A stretch of 64,000 nt of DNA, taken from NCBI GenBank assembly GCA_900696645.1, contig CAADGV010000033.1, positions 62,001-126,000 on the forward strand, written 5' to 3'. Both the position numbers and the translations under genes were made by a program. This document shows positions 8,498 to 17,063 of this stretch, piece after piece (position 1 is the stretch's first letter; each line of letters starts with the position of its first letter). Below the pieces are notes generated by a model that was not told the DNA's origin, did no database searches, and was given only the letters and a program-made list of their open reading frames with translations. The stretch comes from an uncultured Chlorobiota bacterium. GTDB taxonomy: Bacteria > Bacteroidota > Ignavibacteria > UBA10030 > UBA6906.

Positions 8498-9106
8498 ATG
8501 GACGACGAATACAAAACGATTGCAGCCCGAACCCGCAGTGAAACGAAAGTACGGGGCTCGCGGTTCATCGCGAACGTACTGCCGGTTTCAACAACGGCGG
8601 ATACCGAAAGATTCCTTGCCGAAATTCGAAAGGAATTCTGGGATGCAACCCATAACTGTTTTGCCTACAAGCTGGGTGCTGACGGCAGGCGATTCCGCTT
8701 CAACGATGACGGCGAGCCGGGCGGAAGTGCAGGCAAGCCGATCCTATCAACTATTGAAAAACGCGGGCTTACCGATGTTCTTGTTGTTGTTACCCGATAT
8801 TTTGGAGGAACGAAATTAGGCGTTGGCGGTCTCGTGCGTGCCTACGGAGACGCGGCGGAAGCTGCTTTGGCAAAGGCAGGTATTGTCACGAAGTACATTC
8901 TGCAAACCGTCGAAGCGACGTTTCCCCATTCTCACATCAGCAATGTAATGCATGTTGTGTCCAAGATGGATGCCCGGATTGTCGAAACAGTGTACGATGA
9001 GGATGTTCACCTCACACTCGCGATTCGTCGTTCGAAAGAAGAAGAACTCAAAACCTCACTTGTGCATCACACCTCAGGGAACATTGCCCTGAAAGTCGCG
9101 CTGTAA
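8498..9106 (+). CDS. YigZ/IMPACT-family protein
   Basis: A 202-residue protein of the UPF0029/IMPACT family. The N-terminal domain contains KVRGSRFIANVLPV, DATHNCFAYKLG, DDGEPGGSAGKPIL and RYFGGTKLGVGGLVRAYG, all hallmark motifs. A C-terminal ferredoxin-like domain (about 140-202) completes the usual YigZ layout. The eukaryotic relative regulates translation via GCN2; the bacterial role is not settled. It is transcribed divergently from bshA and converges on ackA with only 5 bp between stops. Confidence 0.88.
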   Translation: MDDEYKTIAARTRSETKVRGSRFIANVLPVSTTADTERFLAEIRKEFWDATHNCFAYKLGADGRRFRFNDDGEPGGSAGKPILSTIEKRGLTDVLVVVTRYFGGTKLGVGGLVRAYGDAAEAALAKAGIVTKYILQTVEATFPHSHISNVMHVVSKMDARIVETVYDEDVHLTLAIRRSKEEELKTSLVHHTSGNIALKVAL

Positions 9107-9111
9107 TGGCA

Positions 9112-10320
9112 TTACGCAACAGTTTTGCCTTCAACGATAGCTTTCGTATCGAGGGCAATCACCAGTTCCTCGTTGGTGGGGATGACAAACACCTTTGTCC
9201 TTGAGTCACGTGTTGTGATCAGTTTTTCTTTTTCATTCGACCGGTTGGCTTCATCATCAATCGTGATTCCGAAGTAACTCATGCCCTCACAACACGCCGC
9301 TCGTACGTCGGCACTATTCTCTCCTATGCCTCCCGTGAACACGACACAATCGAGGCCGCCCATTGCCGCCGCATACGCCCCGATGTACTTTTTCACACGA
9401 TAACAAAAAACATCGAAGGCATACGTTGACTTCTTGTCGCCGTTTTTCATTTCCTGGATTACTTCGCGCATATCGCTGCTCACGCCGGAAATTCCCTGCA
9501 AACCGCTGTGTTTGTTCAGAAGTGTGTTGGCTTCGGCAAGTGAAATACCCTCTTTGCCCATGATGTAAAGAACGATCGAAGCATCAATATCGCCTGATCG
9601 TGTTCCCATCAACAAACCTTCAAGCGGAGTGAAACCCATCGTTGTGTCTATCGAGATTCCTTCGTTAATAGCCGCCATGCTGCATCCGTTGCCGAGATGG
9701 CAGGTAATGATTTTCAACGAATGGTAGTCACGCTGCATGATTGCCGCAGCCCGCTCGGAAACGTAACGGTGGGAGGCCCCGTGAAATCCATACCGGCGGA
9801 TTTTGTATTGTGAATAGAGTGAATACGGGAGTCCGTACAAAAACGCTTTCCGTGGCATTTTTTGGTGGAACGCCGTGTCAAACACGCCGACCTGAGGCGT
9901 GCCCGGAAGGTTCACCTGACAGGCATTGATGCCACGGAGATTATGTGGATTGTGAAGGGGAGCAATTTCAAAATTGTCCCGGATGCTTTTGATAACCTCA
10001 TCGGTTATGAGGACGGAGCCGCTGAATGTCTCGCCGCCATGTACCACGCGGTGGCCGATGGCGTGAATGTCGGACTTGTCATTGATAACGCCATGGTTCC
10101 TGCTGAGGAGAACGGCGAGAATGTACTCAATGGCAACGATATGGTCGACAATTTCGCCGGCGATGGTAATCTCATCACCATCATGACGGACGTTCTTGAG
10201 TGTTGCGCCGCTCATGCCGATGCGTTCGACACTTCCTTTTGCGAGCCACTTCTGAGAATCGGCTTCGATGAGTTGATATTTGACAGACGAACTGCCGCAG
10301 TTGAGAACGAGGATATTCAT
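9112..10320 (-). CDS. ackA: Acetate kinase
   Basis: A 402-residue enzyme that converts acetyl phosphate and ADP to acetate and ATP. The start MNILVLNCGSSSVKYQLIE, the motif AIGHRVVHGGE, the stretch HLGNGCSMAAI and VFTGGIGENSADVRAACC are diagnostic. It lies last in a minus-strand series with PduT-like, PduS-like and 3-hydroxyacyl-CoA dehydrogenase genes. Microcompartment loci often carry an acyl kinase to gain ATP from an acyl phosphate, so propionate or butyrate could also be used. No phosphotransacylase is in the window. Confidence 0.95.
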   Translation of the reverse strand: MNILVLNCGSSSVKYQLIEADSQKWLAKGSVERIGMSGATLKNVRHDGDEITIAGEIVDHIVAIEYILAVLLSRNHGVINDKSDIHAIGHRVVHGGETFSGSVLITDEVIKSIRDNFEIAPLHNPHNLRGINACQVNLPGTPQVGVFDTAFHQKMPRKAFLYGLPYSLYSQYKIRRYGFHGASHRYVSERAAAIMQRDYHSLKIITCHLGNGCSMAAINEGISIDTTMGFTPLEGLLMGTRSGDIDASIVLYIMGKEGISLAEANTLLNKHSGLQGISGVSSDMREVIQEMKNGDKKSTYAFDVFCYRVKKYIGAYAAAMGGLDCVVFTGGIGENSADVRAACCEGMSYFGITIDDEANRSNEKEKLITTRDSRTKVFVIPTNEELVIALDTKAIVEGKTVA

Positions 10321-10362
10321 GTATTCTGCTATTCTTCTTGTGTTCTGAATGTTGGATGACTT

Positions 10363-10914
10363 TTACACAACTTCGCTAAGCAATTCTTTTCTCGGAGAGG
10401 GAATAACAACCTTGTTGACAAGCAGCCCTTTTTCAGCCACCACTGCCGCTCCGGCATCAACTGCTGAACGAACCGCCGCAACATCACCCGTCATTGTGCA
10501 AAAGGCTTTGCCACCCAATGCCATTGCCAGACGGATCTCGATAAGTTCGACTGCTGCCGTTTTTACAGCGGCATCCGCGGCCTCGATAAGTGAGGCTACC
10601 GAGAATGATTCGATAATTCCCATTGCATTGAACGACTCGACTTTGTTGGTGCCCGAAATGGCGGGGAAGACGGATTCATGCACATTCGGAATCACGAATG
10701 TGTCAATGACGCAACCTCTGCCGGTTAACGCCCCTGCTTCAACACTTGCCTTCACAGCGGCGACGTCGCCACCAATGAGAACCATGTATTTTCCCGAACA
10801 AATCGAACGGGCGAGAAGGATTTCGGTTTCCGCCGCTTTCAACATCGCATCTGCTACTTCAAATCCTGCGGCAATGCTGCCGAGTTCAATCAGGCCTATC
10901 GAGTTTTTTGTCAT
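10363..10914 (-). CDS. Microcompartment shell protein with tandem BMC domains, PduT-like
   Basis: A 183-residue protein with two BMC folds: residues about 4-85 (IGLIELGSIAAGFEVADAML) and about 95-175 (AMGIIESFSVASLIEAADAA). Its layout and the end IPSPRKELL match PduT, a trimeric shell protein that holds one [4Fe-4S] cluster at the pore through one cysteine per subunit. Here Cys39 in RSICSGKY is at the equivalent place, so a cluster that passes electrons across a shell is likely. It is encoded near a PduS-like protein, the known partner. No hexameric or pentameric shell gene is in the window. Confidence 0.9.
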   Translation of the reverse strand: MTKNSIGLIELGSIAAGFEVADAMLKAAETEILLARSICSGKYMVLIGGDVAAVKASVEAGALTGRGCVIDTFVIPNVHESVFPAISGTNKVESFNAMGIIESFSVASLIEAADAAVKTAAVELIEIRLAMALGGKAFCTMTGDVAAVRSAVDAGAAVVAEKGLLVNKVVIPSPRKELLSEVV

Positions 10915-10937
10915 CTTTGCCTCATATTAGAAGGAAC

Positions 10938-10967
10938 CACGAATTGCTCGAAAACCGCACGAATGAG
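10938..10967 (+). repeat. CACGAAT-type repeats downstream of the GxxExxY gene
   Basis: Two CACGAAT copies at 10938-10944 and 10958-10964, 20 bp apart. The second is part of CACGAATGAG (10958-10967), which recurs on the opposite strand at 11463-11454 on the other side of the gene. Confidence 0.55.
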
Positions 10968-10976
10968 TAAGCGCAA

Positions 10977-11369
10977 CTAAGGTTGAACCCTGATATTCTT
11001 CTTATCGTTGGTGAAAATCCTCCTTAGAAACTCGGGCTTGGAACCGAAATTGAACAGCAGTCCCAGTTCAATTCTGGTACACTTAAGATAGTTAATGATC
11101 TGAGCTTCATGTTCCGGGATGATTGCACTCGCAGCCTTCAACTCGAGAATGATGATCTCGTTCACTACCAAATCTGCATAGTATTCGCCAACAACTTCGC
11201 TATCGTAGTAAACGTCAATCTTCTTCTGTTGCTCGACGCGTAGTCCGAATTTTCTTAACTCAACCCTCATTGCGTTCTCATAAACTTTCTCCAAATATCC
11301 AAAGCCCAGCGTGTTGTAGACGGTGTAGTATGCCCGGATGATTTTGTTTGAAAGCTCTTCGTGTATCAT
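10977..11369 (-). CDS. GxxExxY protein, inserted between the PduS- and PduT-like genes
   Basis: A 130-residue protein with the family signature LGFGYLEKVYENAM near residue 21, then YYADLVVNEIIILELKA, which has the spacing of a PD-(D/E)xK-like nuclease core (D and ExK), and a basic end. Function is unknown; many environmental genomes carry scattered copies. I chose ATG 11369, which has AGGAT upstream. It interrupts an otherwise coherent metabolic gene set and is bordered by CACGAAT repeats in inverted arrangement, which suggests insertion as a cassette. Confidence 0.8.
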   Translation of the reverse strand: MIHEELSNKIIRAYYTVYNTLGFGYLEKVYENAMRVELRKFGLRVEQQKKIDVYYDSEVVGEYYADLVVNEIIILELKAASAIIPEHEAQIINYLKCTRIELGLLFNFGSKPEFLRRIFTNDKKNIRVQP

Positions 11370-11446
11370 GGTGAACATCCTACTGTTCTTGTCGGGTAGC
11401 CGGTTTTCGGATTTTCGTAACCGAATTTGTGAAAATCCATGCCTCT

Positions 11447-11463
11447 TTCGTGGCTCATTCGTG
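11447..11463 (-). repeat. CACGAAT-type repeats upstream of the GxxExxY gene
   Basis: Read on the minus strand, CACGAATGAG (11463-11454) and CACGAAA (11453-11447) lie at the junction with the PduS-like gene and include its last codons. More degenerate copies follow toward the GxxExxY start. The 10-bp unit is an exact inverted copy of 10958-10967. Confidence 0.5.
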
Positions 11464-12768
11464 GTGAATCACAACAGTATCACCCACTTTCCGCACTACG
11501 CCGTCGATGCTTGCATGCACGCGAGCTCCAAGCTTGCCGTCAGGGACTTCGCCGATGCATTGCCCCTTTGTTACACGGTCGCCGATACGAACCACAGGTT
11601 CTGCGGTCACACCGATATGCTGGGACAACGGAACTTCAACATGTGAGGGACGCAACGTCTCGTTGCTGAATGCTGATTCACAATCATACTCAGTGATTCC
11701 GAGCCGCTTCACCAACATCTTCAGCGGAGTTCTTCGTCCTTCATACATCGGATGCGGCTCAACCTCCATTTTGCCGGACCACGTCACACCCTGTTTCTTC
11801 ATGTCACGCTTGCTCTTGTCGCAGGCTTCTTTTGGGAAGAGACTCTCCGGGCAGGCATACAGCGTACAGAGCCCGCACGAACAACAAAGATCGGCATACT
11901 GATTCCAGAAGGCTTCGCCGGTTGCCGTGAAACCGAGACTGCGCATTACTTTGTGAGGTTGAACATCGTAGCCCAGGATGTATCTGGGGCACAATTCCGT
12001 GCAGTAGCTGCATTGGTCGCAGGCAGATTTGCCGATGCGGTGCATGGAGTGTTCCGGTTGTGCTTTGCGCTGCACAAGCGTATGATCAAGTGGAAGAACA
12101 ACCAGCCCTGCTGTGGTTTTGGTGATGGGGAGATCAAGATTGAACTCCAGCTTTCCCATCATAATTCCACCAACAAATACTGCAAACTCGGACACGCTTG
12201 CGCCACCGGCAGCTTCGATCGCATCTCTGTAACTCATCCCAACCGGAACCGCAAATGAAACAGGATGCCGAACGGCCCCTGCAACAGTTATGAACTTTTC
12301 CGTGACCGGCTTTCCCTCATAAGCGAGGGAGATGTTGTACAATGTCTCAACATTGTTGACGACGACGCCAATGTTCAGCGGAATGCCTTTCGGCGGAATG
12401 AGTCGTCCGGTTGACTCGTACACAAGAATAAACTCGTCGCCCGAAGGATAGAAATCGCCAAGTTGATGGATCGTGAGAGGCGTTCCCACTATTGCCTTCT
12501 CGAATGCAACAACGGCAGCTTTATTCTTTGCCTTCACGCCAATGATACCGTGCTGGGCTCCGGTGGATTTCATCTGCAATGCAACGCCGTGCACAACCCG
12601 CTCGGCGTGGTGAAGCATTAACTCGAGATCTTTGTGGATCAGCGGTTCACATTCGGCGCCGTTCGCAATTACAGTATCAACCTGCGACGATGCCTTCACG
12701 TGGGCAGGAAAACCTGCTCCGCCCGCCCCGACGACACCCGCATTGCGAATGGATTCAATGATGCTCAT
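11455..12768 (-). CDS. PduS-like flavin/iron-sulfur electron-transfer protein (RnfC-related)
   Basis: A 437-residue protein. The order is an N-terminal NADH/FMN-binding region (GVVGAGGAGFPAHVK, NGAECEPLIHKD), an SLBB domain, two 4Fe-4S motifs (CDQCSYCTELCPR near residue 255 and CCSCGLCTLYACPE near 300) and a C-terminal RnfC-like barrel. This is the layout of PduS, which in propanediol microcompartments passes electrons from NADH for cobalamin reduction or to the shell protein PduT. The partner PduT-like gene is two genes away. Its last codons overlap the CACGAAT repeat that borders the GxxExxY gene. Whether it serves B12 reduction here is not shown. Confidence 0.9.
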   Translation of the reverse strand: MSIIESIRNAGVVGAGGAGFPAHVKASSQVDTVIANGAECEPLIHKDLELMLHHAERVVHGVALQMKSTGAQHGIIGVKAKNKAAVVAFEKAIVGTPLTIHQLGDFYPSGDEFILVYESTGRLIPPKGIPLNIGVVVNNVETLYNISLAYEGKPVTEKFITVAGAVRHPVSFAVPVGMSYRDAIEAAGGASVSEFAVFVGGIMMGKLEFNLDLPITKTTAGLVVLPLDHTLVQRKAQPEHSMHRIGKSACDQCSYCTELCPRYILGYDVQPHKVMRSLGFTATGEAFWNQYADLCCSCGLCTLYACPESLFPKEACDKSKRDMKKQGVTWSGKMEVEPHPMYEGRRTPLKMLVKRLGITEYDCESAFSNETLRPSHVEVPLSQHIGVTAEPVVRIGDRVTKGQCIGEVPDGKLGARVHASIDGVVRKVGDTVVIHHE

Positions 12769-12783
12769 GTAGCATGTCTGATT

Positions 12784-13731
12784 CTAAGGCTTTGCACCGT
12801 TCAACCGTTTGCCATCTCCGTCATACTTGAAGAATCCTTCTTTAACCTTCTTGCCCAGTTTTCCTTCCCGCACCATGCGTCGAAGCAACGGGCAGGGGCG
12901 GTAACGGGGCTCGCCAAGCTCGTGGAACAATGTCTCCATCCACATCAGTACTTCGTCAAGTCCCATCGTATCGGCCATCTCGAGCGGGCCGGTTGGCATT
13001 CCGTAGCCGAGTCTCAAAGCAGTATCAATATCGTCTGCTTTTGCAATGCCTTCCATCAGAACGTGCATTGCCTCGTTGAGAATCGGAAGAATGACGCGGG
13101 TGGTGACAAATCCGGGATACTCGAATACCTCCACCGGCGTTTTGCCGATTCGTTGGGCAAATCGTTTTACGAGCTTGTACGTTTCATCGGAAGTCTTCAT
13201 CGCGCGCACAATTTCGACAAGCGGAACAGATACGACAGGATTGAGAAAATGCATGCCGATGATACGCTCAGGGCGTTTGCTGAATTCGGCAAGCTTTGTG
13301 AGATTGAGCGTTGCCGTGTTGGAGATAAAGACAGCATCTTCTTTCCCGACCGAATAGAACGCTTCGATGAGTTGACGTTTTGCCTCGAAGTTCTCGTCGA
13401 TTGCCTCGATAATGATGTCACAGTTCTTCAGATCGGCAACGTTTGTTGTTGTTTTGATGCGGGAAAGAACAGCACGTTTCTCCGATGCAGTCTTGCTCCA
13501 GCGCTTTATTTCAACATCCATCGCCTTGCTCAGACTGTCAAGGCCGGCTTTGAGGGTTTTGTCGTTCTTCTCGACAACCATCACTTCAATGCCGGCGCCT
13601 GCAACAGTTTCAGCAATTCCTTGTCCCATCACGCCGAGACCAATAACGCCAACAAGAGAAAAATCATCCTTCCCCTTTCGTTGTGCGAGAAGGGGCGTTT
13701 GCAAATCTTCAAATTTCAGTTTGGCTGCCAT
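12784..13731 (-). CDS. 3-hydroxyacyl-CoA dehydrogenase family protein
   Basis: A 315-residue, NAD-dependent dehydrogenase. A Rossmann fold begins with GVIGLGVMGQGIAETV near residue 28; SNTATLNLTKLA and IIGMHFLNPV (catalytic histidine) follow, and the C-terminal helical domain has GYGMPTGPLEMADTMGLD. Closest in layout to 3-hydroxybutyryl-CoA dehydrogenase. The first 25 residues are not part of the fold. It leads a minus-strand series with PduS-like, PduT-like and ackA genes 15 bp onward. Whether it works in a microcompartment or in ordinary fatty-acid or butyrate metabolism is open. Confidence 0.88.
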   Translation of the reverse strand: MAAKLKFEDLQTPLLAQRKGKDDFSLVGVIGLGVMGQGIAETVAGAGIEVMVVEKNDKTLKAGLDSLSKAMDVEIKRWSKTASEKRAVLSRIKTTTNVADLKNCDIIIEAIDENFEAKRQLIEAFYSVGKEDAVFISNTATLNLTKLAEFSKRPERIIGMHFLNPVVSVPLVEIVRAMKTSDETYKLVKRFAQRIGKTPVEVFEYPGFVTTRVILPILNEAMHVLMEGIAKADDIDTALRLGYGMPTGPLEMADTMGLDEVLMWMETLFHELGEPRYRPCPLLRRMVREGKLGKKVKEGFFKYDGDGKRLNGAKP

Positions 13732-13769
13732 ATGTTTTCACTTTCAGTAGAATAATCAGAATGAACTTC

Positions 13770-14456
13770 CTATAATTCCAAATGTAATATATCTCGCAAG
13801 AATGCCACGGTGCCTGCGTCAAACAGAAGCAACCCAAGAAACGCAAGCACAGCAACAAAAAGAGACTTCTGGCGCGACATGCCTGATTGCACAGAAATCC
13901 CAATCGTGAGAACGATCACATATAAGAACGTAAATAAATTGATTGAGTTTAACAATGAAAACGTCACGCTATCTTTGGTTGAGATGAGATGAGCAGCACT
14001 AAACGGGACAAGAGCGGGCATCTTTAGGAATGCATTTCCTCCCAAAACAAGACCAATTAGTGTTGCAAATTTTGAGAGGAGAACAAACATCTCGGCATGA
14101 ACGCAAAGCGAGAACACTTTCACGAACTGCAATTGCTCAGCCGACCGGAACACCCTGCCGATCATACAAAGCGTGAATGCAAATGACGACCAGCCAATCA
14201 ATAAACGAACGGGCAGAAAAAAACTGCGCAGCGGCAACTCGTTGTGAAGTGTTTGCGCTACAACCCTCTTGTCGCCGGCATTTGCTGATGCAGGAAGATG
14301 TGCGAGCGTTGCTTCAATGAGAAATGGATGCGTCAGGACGTAGAGGAGAACAGTGATGGCTGCGAGCATCAAAAACGGCGTCAGCCATTCCGGTTGTGAT
14401 TTGATTCGTGCAAGAGTCGCTCCCGGCGAGTAGAGGATTGCGAACGGTGTCAACAT
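13770..14456 (-). CDS. Yip1-like membrane protein, last gene of ABC exporter operon
   Basis: A 228-residue protein with about five transmembrane helices and the Yip1-domain style start (ILYSPGATLARIKSQPEWLTPF). I chose ATG 14456, one base after the stop of the ABC ATPase gene, which implies coupling. Role unknown; such proteins often accompany ABC-2 exporters in this phylum. Confidence 0.7.
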   Translation of the reverse strand: MLTPFAILYSPGATLARIKSQPEWLTPFLMLAAITVLLYVLTHPFLIEATLAHLPASANAGDKRVVAQTLHNELPLRSFFLPVRLLIGWSSFAFTLCMIGRVFRSAEQLQFVKVFSLCVHAEMFVLLSKFATLIGLVLGGNAFLKMPALVPFSAAHLISTKDSVTFSLLNSINLFTFLYVIVLTIGISVQSGMSRQKSLFVAVLAFLGLLLFDAGTVAFLRDILHLEL

Positions 14457-14457
14457 A

Positions 14458-15246
14458 TCAGAGCCACGAGAGATGTTTCTTCTTGAGCTTGTCCGACACC
14501 AGATCGACGAACAGTTCTTCAAGCGAGGCGTAGGTTGAGTTCACAAGTTCTCCTTTTGCCCGCAAGCGAATATCGGATGTCAGGCATTGGAGAAGTACTT
14601 TCCCCTGATGAACGATAGCAATTTCGTTGCAGAATTTTTCGACGGTATCCAGCACGTGAGAGGTGATGAAGATGGTTGCTCCGCCCCGGGCCATCATCTG
14701 CAAGCTCTCTTTGATGGAACTTGCGGCGAGTGCATCAATCCCTTCGAGCGGTTCATCAAGCACAATCAATTCCGGCTTGTGAATGATCGCGGCGGCGAGC
14801 GATACTTTCTTCTTCATGCCGGTTGAGAAGGATTCGATCGGGTCGTCACCCTTCTCGCCCAAGTCAAAAAAGTCGAGCAACTCACGCGCTCTTCCATCAA
14901 TCTGTTCCCGATCCAGATCGTACATTATCCCCACAAATCGGAAATACTCACCCGCAGACATCCAATCAAAGTACAGCGGTTCATCAAGAACAAACCCGAT
15001 TCGTTGCAAATGGCTGTTATCTTGCTCCACGAGTTCTTTCCCGAACAACCGGACCGTTCCCGAATCCTTGCTGTTGAGCCCGGCAAGAATGCGAATGGTT
15101 GTTGTCTTTCCCGCGCCGTTCAAACCGAGGAATCCGAAGATTGTTCCTTTCCGTACCTTAAGCGAAAGCCCGTCGAGCGCCTTGTGGCCGCTGTCATACG
15201 TCTTGACGAGATTCTCGATGTCGATAATATTCAGAGGGTTGTGCAT
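14458..15246 (-). CDS. ABC transporter ATP-binding protein
   Basis: A 262-residue ATPase. Walker A is GLNGAGKTT (near residue 40), the signature is SFSTGMKKKVSLAAA, Walker B is ELIVLDEPLEGID, followed by the H-loop FITSHVLDT. This is the ABC-2/ABCA-type exporter branch. The start ATG 15246 overlaps the preceding membrane gene by 16 bp; the longer frame would read through that gene. The two membrane proteins encoded just before it are the probable permease. Confidence 0.92.
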   Translation of the reverse strand: MHNPLNIIDIENLVKTYDSGHKALDGLSLKVRKGTIFGFLGLNGAGKTTTIRILAGLNSKDSGTVRLFGKELVEQDNSHLQRIGFVLDEPLYFDWMSAGEYFRFVGIMYDLDREQIDGRARELLDFFDLGEKGDDPIESFSTGMKKKVSLAAAIIHKPELIVLDEPLEGIDALAASSIKESLQMMARGGATIFITSHVLDTVEKFCNEIAIVHQGKVLLQCLTSDIRLRAKGELVNSTYASLEELFVDLVSDKLKKKHLSWL

Positions 15247-15899
15247 AACCGGGTCTTCTGTTGTTCGATCTTCAAGGCGATATTCGGAAGTGAGTACTTG
15301 TACCAGTACCACGCCATTCCCGTTGCGTAGAAAACGTTGAGGATGGGAAGACGAACGATAACTGTAAACATGATGTACGGGAGCGACAGGACAAGCACAA
15401 ACAACAACATGCCTGCCGCTTGCACCAAATCGTCCATACGCCATCCCGTGGATTTACGAGGCGAGCGCAACGATTCGATGTTACCGACATGCAGCAACGG
15501 AAAGATCATGGTGGACGCATACATGAGGGCCTCGCGGATGAGGCGTCCTTCGAACGGCTTGGGGGAAAAATACAGAACTGTCATTGACACAATGACTGTG
15601 ACAATTCCCGTTAGGACAATTGTGGCAAGATTCTTCACAAGTACAACTCGCCGCCATGAAATTGGGAACATGCTAAGCGCCTCCAATTCGTGCGGTGACC
15701 GAAAGAGGATATTGTTGAACTGCAGTTCCAGAATCGCAAAGACGGCCAGAAATACAACAACAAAGGGGGAGACTTCGCTTTCCTGCACAACTCCAAAAAT
15801 CGCCGTGAGTATCAGCAAAACGAAAACCGGAATGCGTCGTGCCGAGAAGCATTGCCTGATTTCCATTGCGAAGATCAATTTCTCGCGGTCGCTGAACAT
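15231..15899 (-). CDS. Membrane protein, probable ABC exporter subunit
   Basis: A 222-residue protein with about six hydrophobic helices (for example 24-40, 44-60, 88-108, 163-185). No clear family match by eye. Its gene overlaps the start of an ABC ATPase gene, and it lies in a run of seven same-strand genes with gaps of at most 27 bp. It probably forms, with the product of the gene before it, the transmembrane part of that exporter. Confidence 0.7.
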   Translation of the reverse strand: MFSDREKLIFAMEIRQCFSARRIPVFVLLILTAIFGVVQESEVSPFVVVFLAVFAILELQFNNILFRSPHELEALSMFPISWRRVVLVKNLATIVLTGIVTVIVSMTVLYFSPKPFEGRLIREALMYASTMIFPLLHVGNIESLRSPRKSTGWRMDDLVQAAGMLLFVLVLSLPYIMFTVIVRLPILNVFYATGMAWYWYKYSLPNIALKIEQQKTRLCTTL

Positions 15900-15926
15900 A
15901 CGAAGCTTAAAAAGTCAGTGGCATTA

Positions 15927-16643
15927 TCATAGAAACTTTCTTCCAATCCAAATTACAGCGATGGGAATTGCAACCAACACCGCAAAGTCCAGAACAACTG
16001 CAAACCATGCGCCACTGATAGCCGAAAGGATTCCGTTCACGCAGAAATTCACCAGCGGAACATTCTGCATAATCGCATCCGACTCATATGCATAAGATCC
16101 GACGAATACCGCACACGCGGCAAGGGCAAGAACAACAAACGCAATTCCGGAAGATGATCCTCTTTTTTCAAGTTGAAGAAGCACGATTCCCGCAATTGTC
16201 GCGATGTTTAGTACGAGCAGGAGGTACAACACCGCCGCTGCGATTCCTACGGGAATGTCATGCCTGTACAACACTATCAGGAAGAAGAGATTGCTTGAGA
16301 TCAAGGCGATGGAAAACGGATGCCTGAGGTTTGCGCTGATGACAAACAGTATTCTGCTCAAGGCTGTTGTAGGAAACAAATACACCTTTTGCAGAATGGC
16401 GCGGCTGCTTCCGATAAAATGGGAGAGCCCGACAAGCCCAAACACAGCGGAATGGCTGAACAAGAATAGTGATAAATAGTATCCATCCCGGTCACTCCGC
16501 AACACATGCTCGGCTAATCCCGACGGGAAGAGGTTGAGAATGCCAAGAATGAATGCATACAGTTTGATGCGGGGAGACAGCGCCGACCGCTGTTCTGTGT
16601 CAACGGGGAGAAGTGACTGCGCAATATCGGCTGAAGAACGCAT
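15927..16643 (-). CDS. Membrane protein, probable ABC exporter subunit
   Basis: A 238-residue protein with a hydrophilic N-terminus (about 30 residues) and about six or seven transmembrane helices. I chose ATG 16643, two bases after the preceding stop, instead of a longer form that would overlap that gene. Family not recognised. Position between a secreted protein and an ABC permease/ATPase pair suggests it is part of the exporter. Confidence 0.65.
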   Translation of the reverse strand: MRSSADIAQSLLPVDTEQRSALSPRIKLYAFILGILNLFPSGLAEHVLRSDRDGYYLSLFLFSHSAVFGLVGLSHFIGSSRAILQKVYLFPTTALSRILFVISANLRHPFSIALISSNLFFLIVLYRHDIPVGIAAAVLYLLLVLNIATIAGIVLLQLEKRGSSSGIAFVVLALAACAVFVGSYAYESDAIMQNVPLVNFCVNGILSAISGAWFAVVLDFAVLVAIPIAVIWIGRKFL

Positions 16644-16645
16644 GG

Positions 16646-17041
16646 CTATTCTTTCTTCCACGGATCGCGGGGAAAAGTCCAATCGTCGGAAAGGGGAATG
16701 TCCCAGACTTTTCCTTCGCCACGCTCGATTCTGATGCGCAATGAAAGGGGTTGGTGTGAGATGGCATACTCAATATGCAGCCGGGTTCTTAGATACGAAA
16801 TAACTGCATTGAGTCCATCGCCTGACAACACATCTGCAAGAACAAGTGCATGTCCTTTCTGTTGCATCTCGCGGCGGATGCGTTTTCGTTCCTCGAGTTG
16901 AGGTGAAGTAAGTTCGGAGATTCGAATGTTCAGAGCCTGGGCGAGACTGTCAAGGTCGGATTGTGAAAGGGATGGTGATTGGCTGGCACAACGGCTGTAC
17001 AACAAACCCATCACGAACAAGAGGATGAATATGCGATTCAT
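16646..17041 (-). CDS. Small secreted protein in ABC exporter operon
   Basis: A 131-residue protein. Residues 1-20 form a signal peptide (MNRIFILLFVMGLLYSRCAS), possibly a lipoprotein signal with Cys18, although the residues before the cysteine are not a good lipobox. The mature part has a charged helix (ERKRIRREMQQKGHAL) and a beta-rich end. No family recognised. It lies between the two ABC modules of the operon, 22 bp after the permease gene. Confidence 0.6.
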   Translation of the reverse strand: MNRIFILLFVMGLLYSRCASQSPSLSQSDLDSLAQALNIRISELTSPQLEERKRIRREMQQKGHALVLADVLSGDGLNAVISYLRTRLHIEYAISHQPLSLRIRIERGEGKVWDIPLSDDWTFPRDPWKKE

Positions 17042-17063
17042 TTGTTGAACCGTAGAGTTTAGA

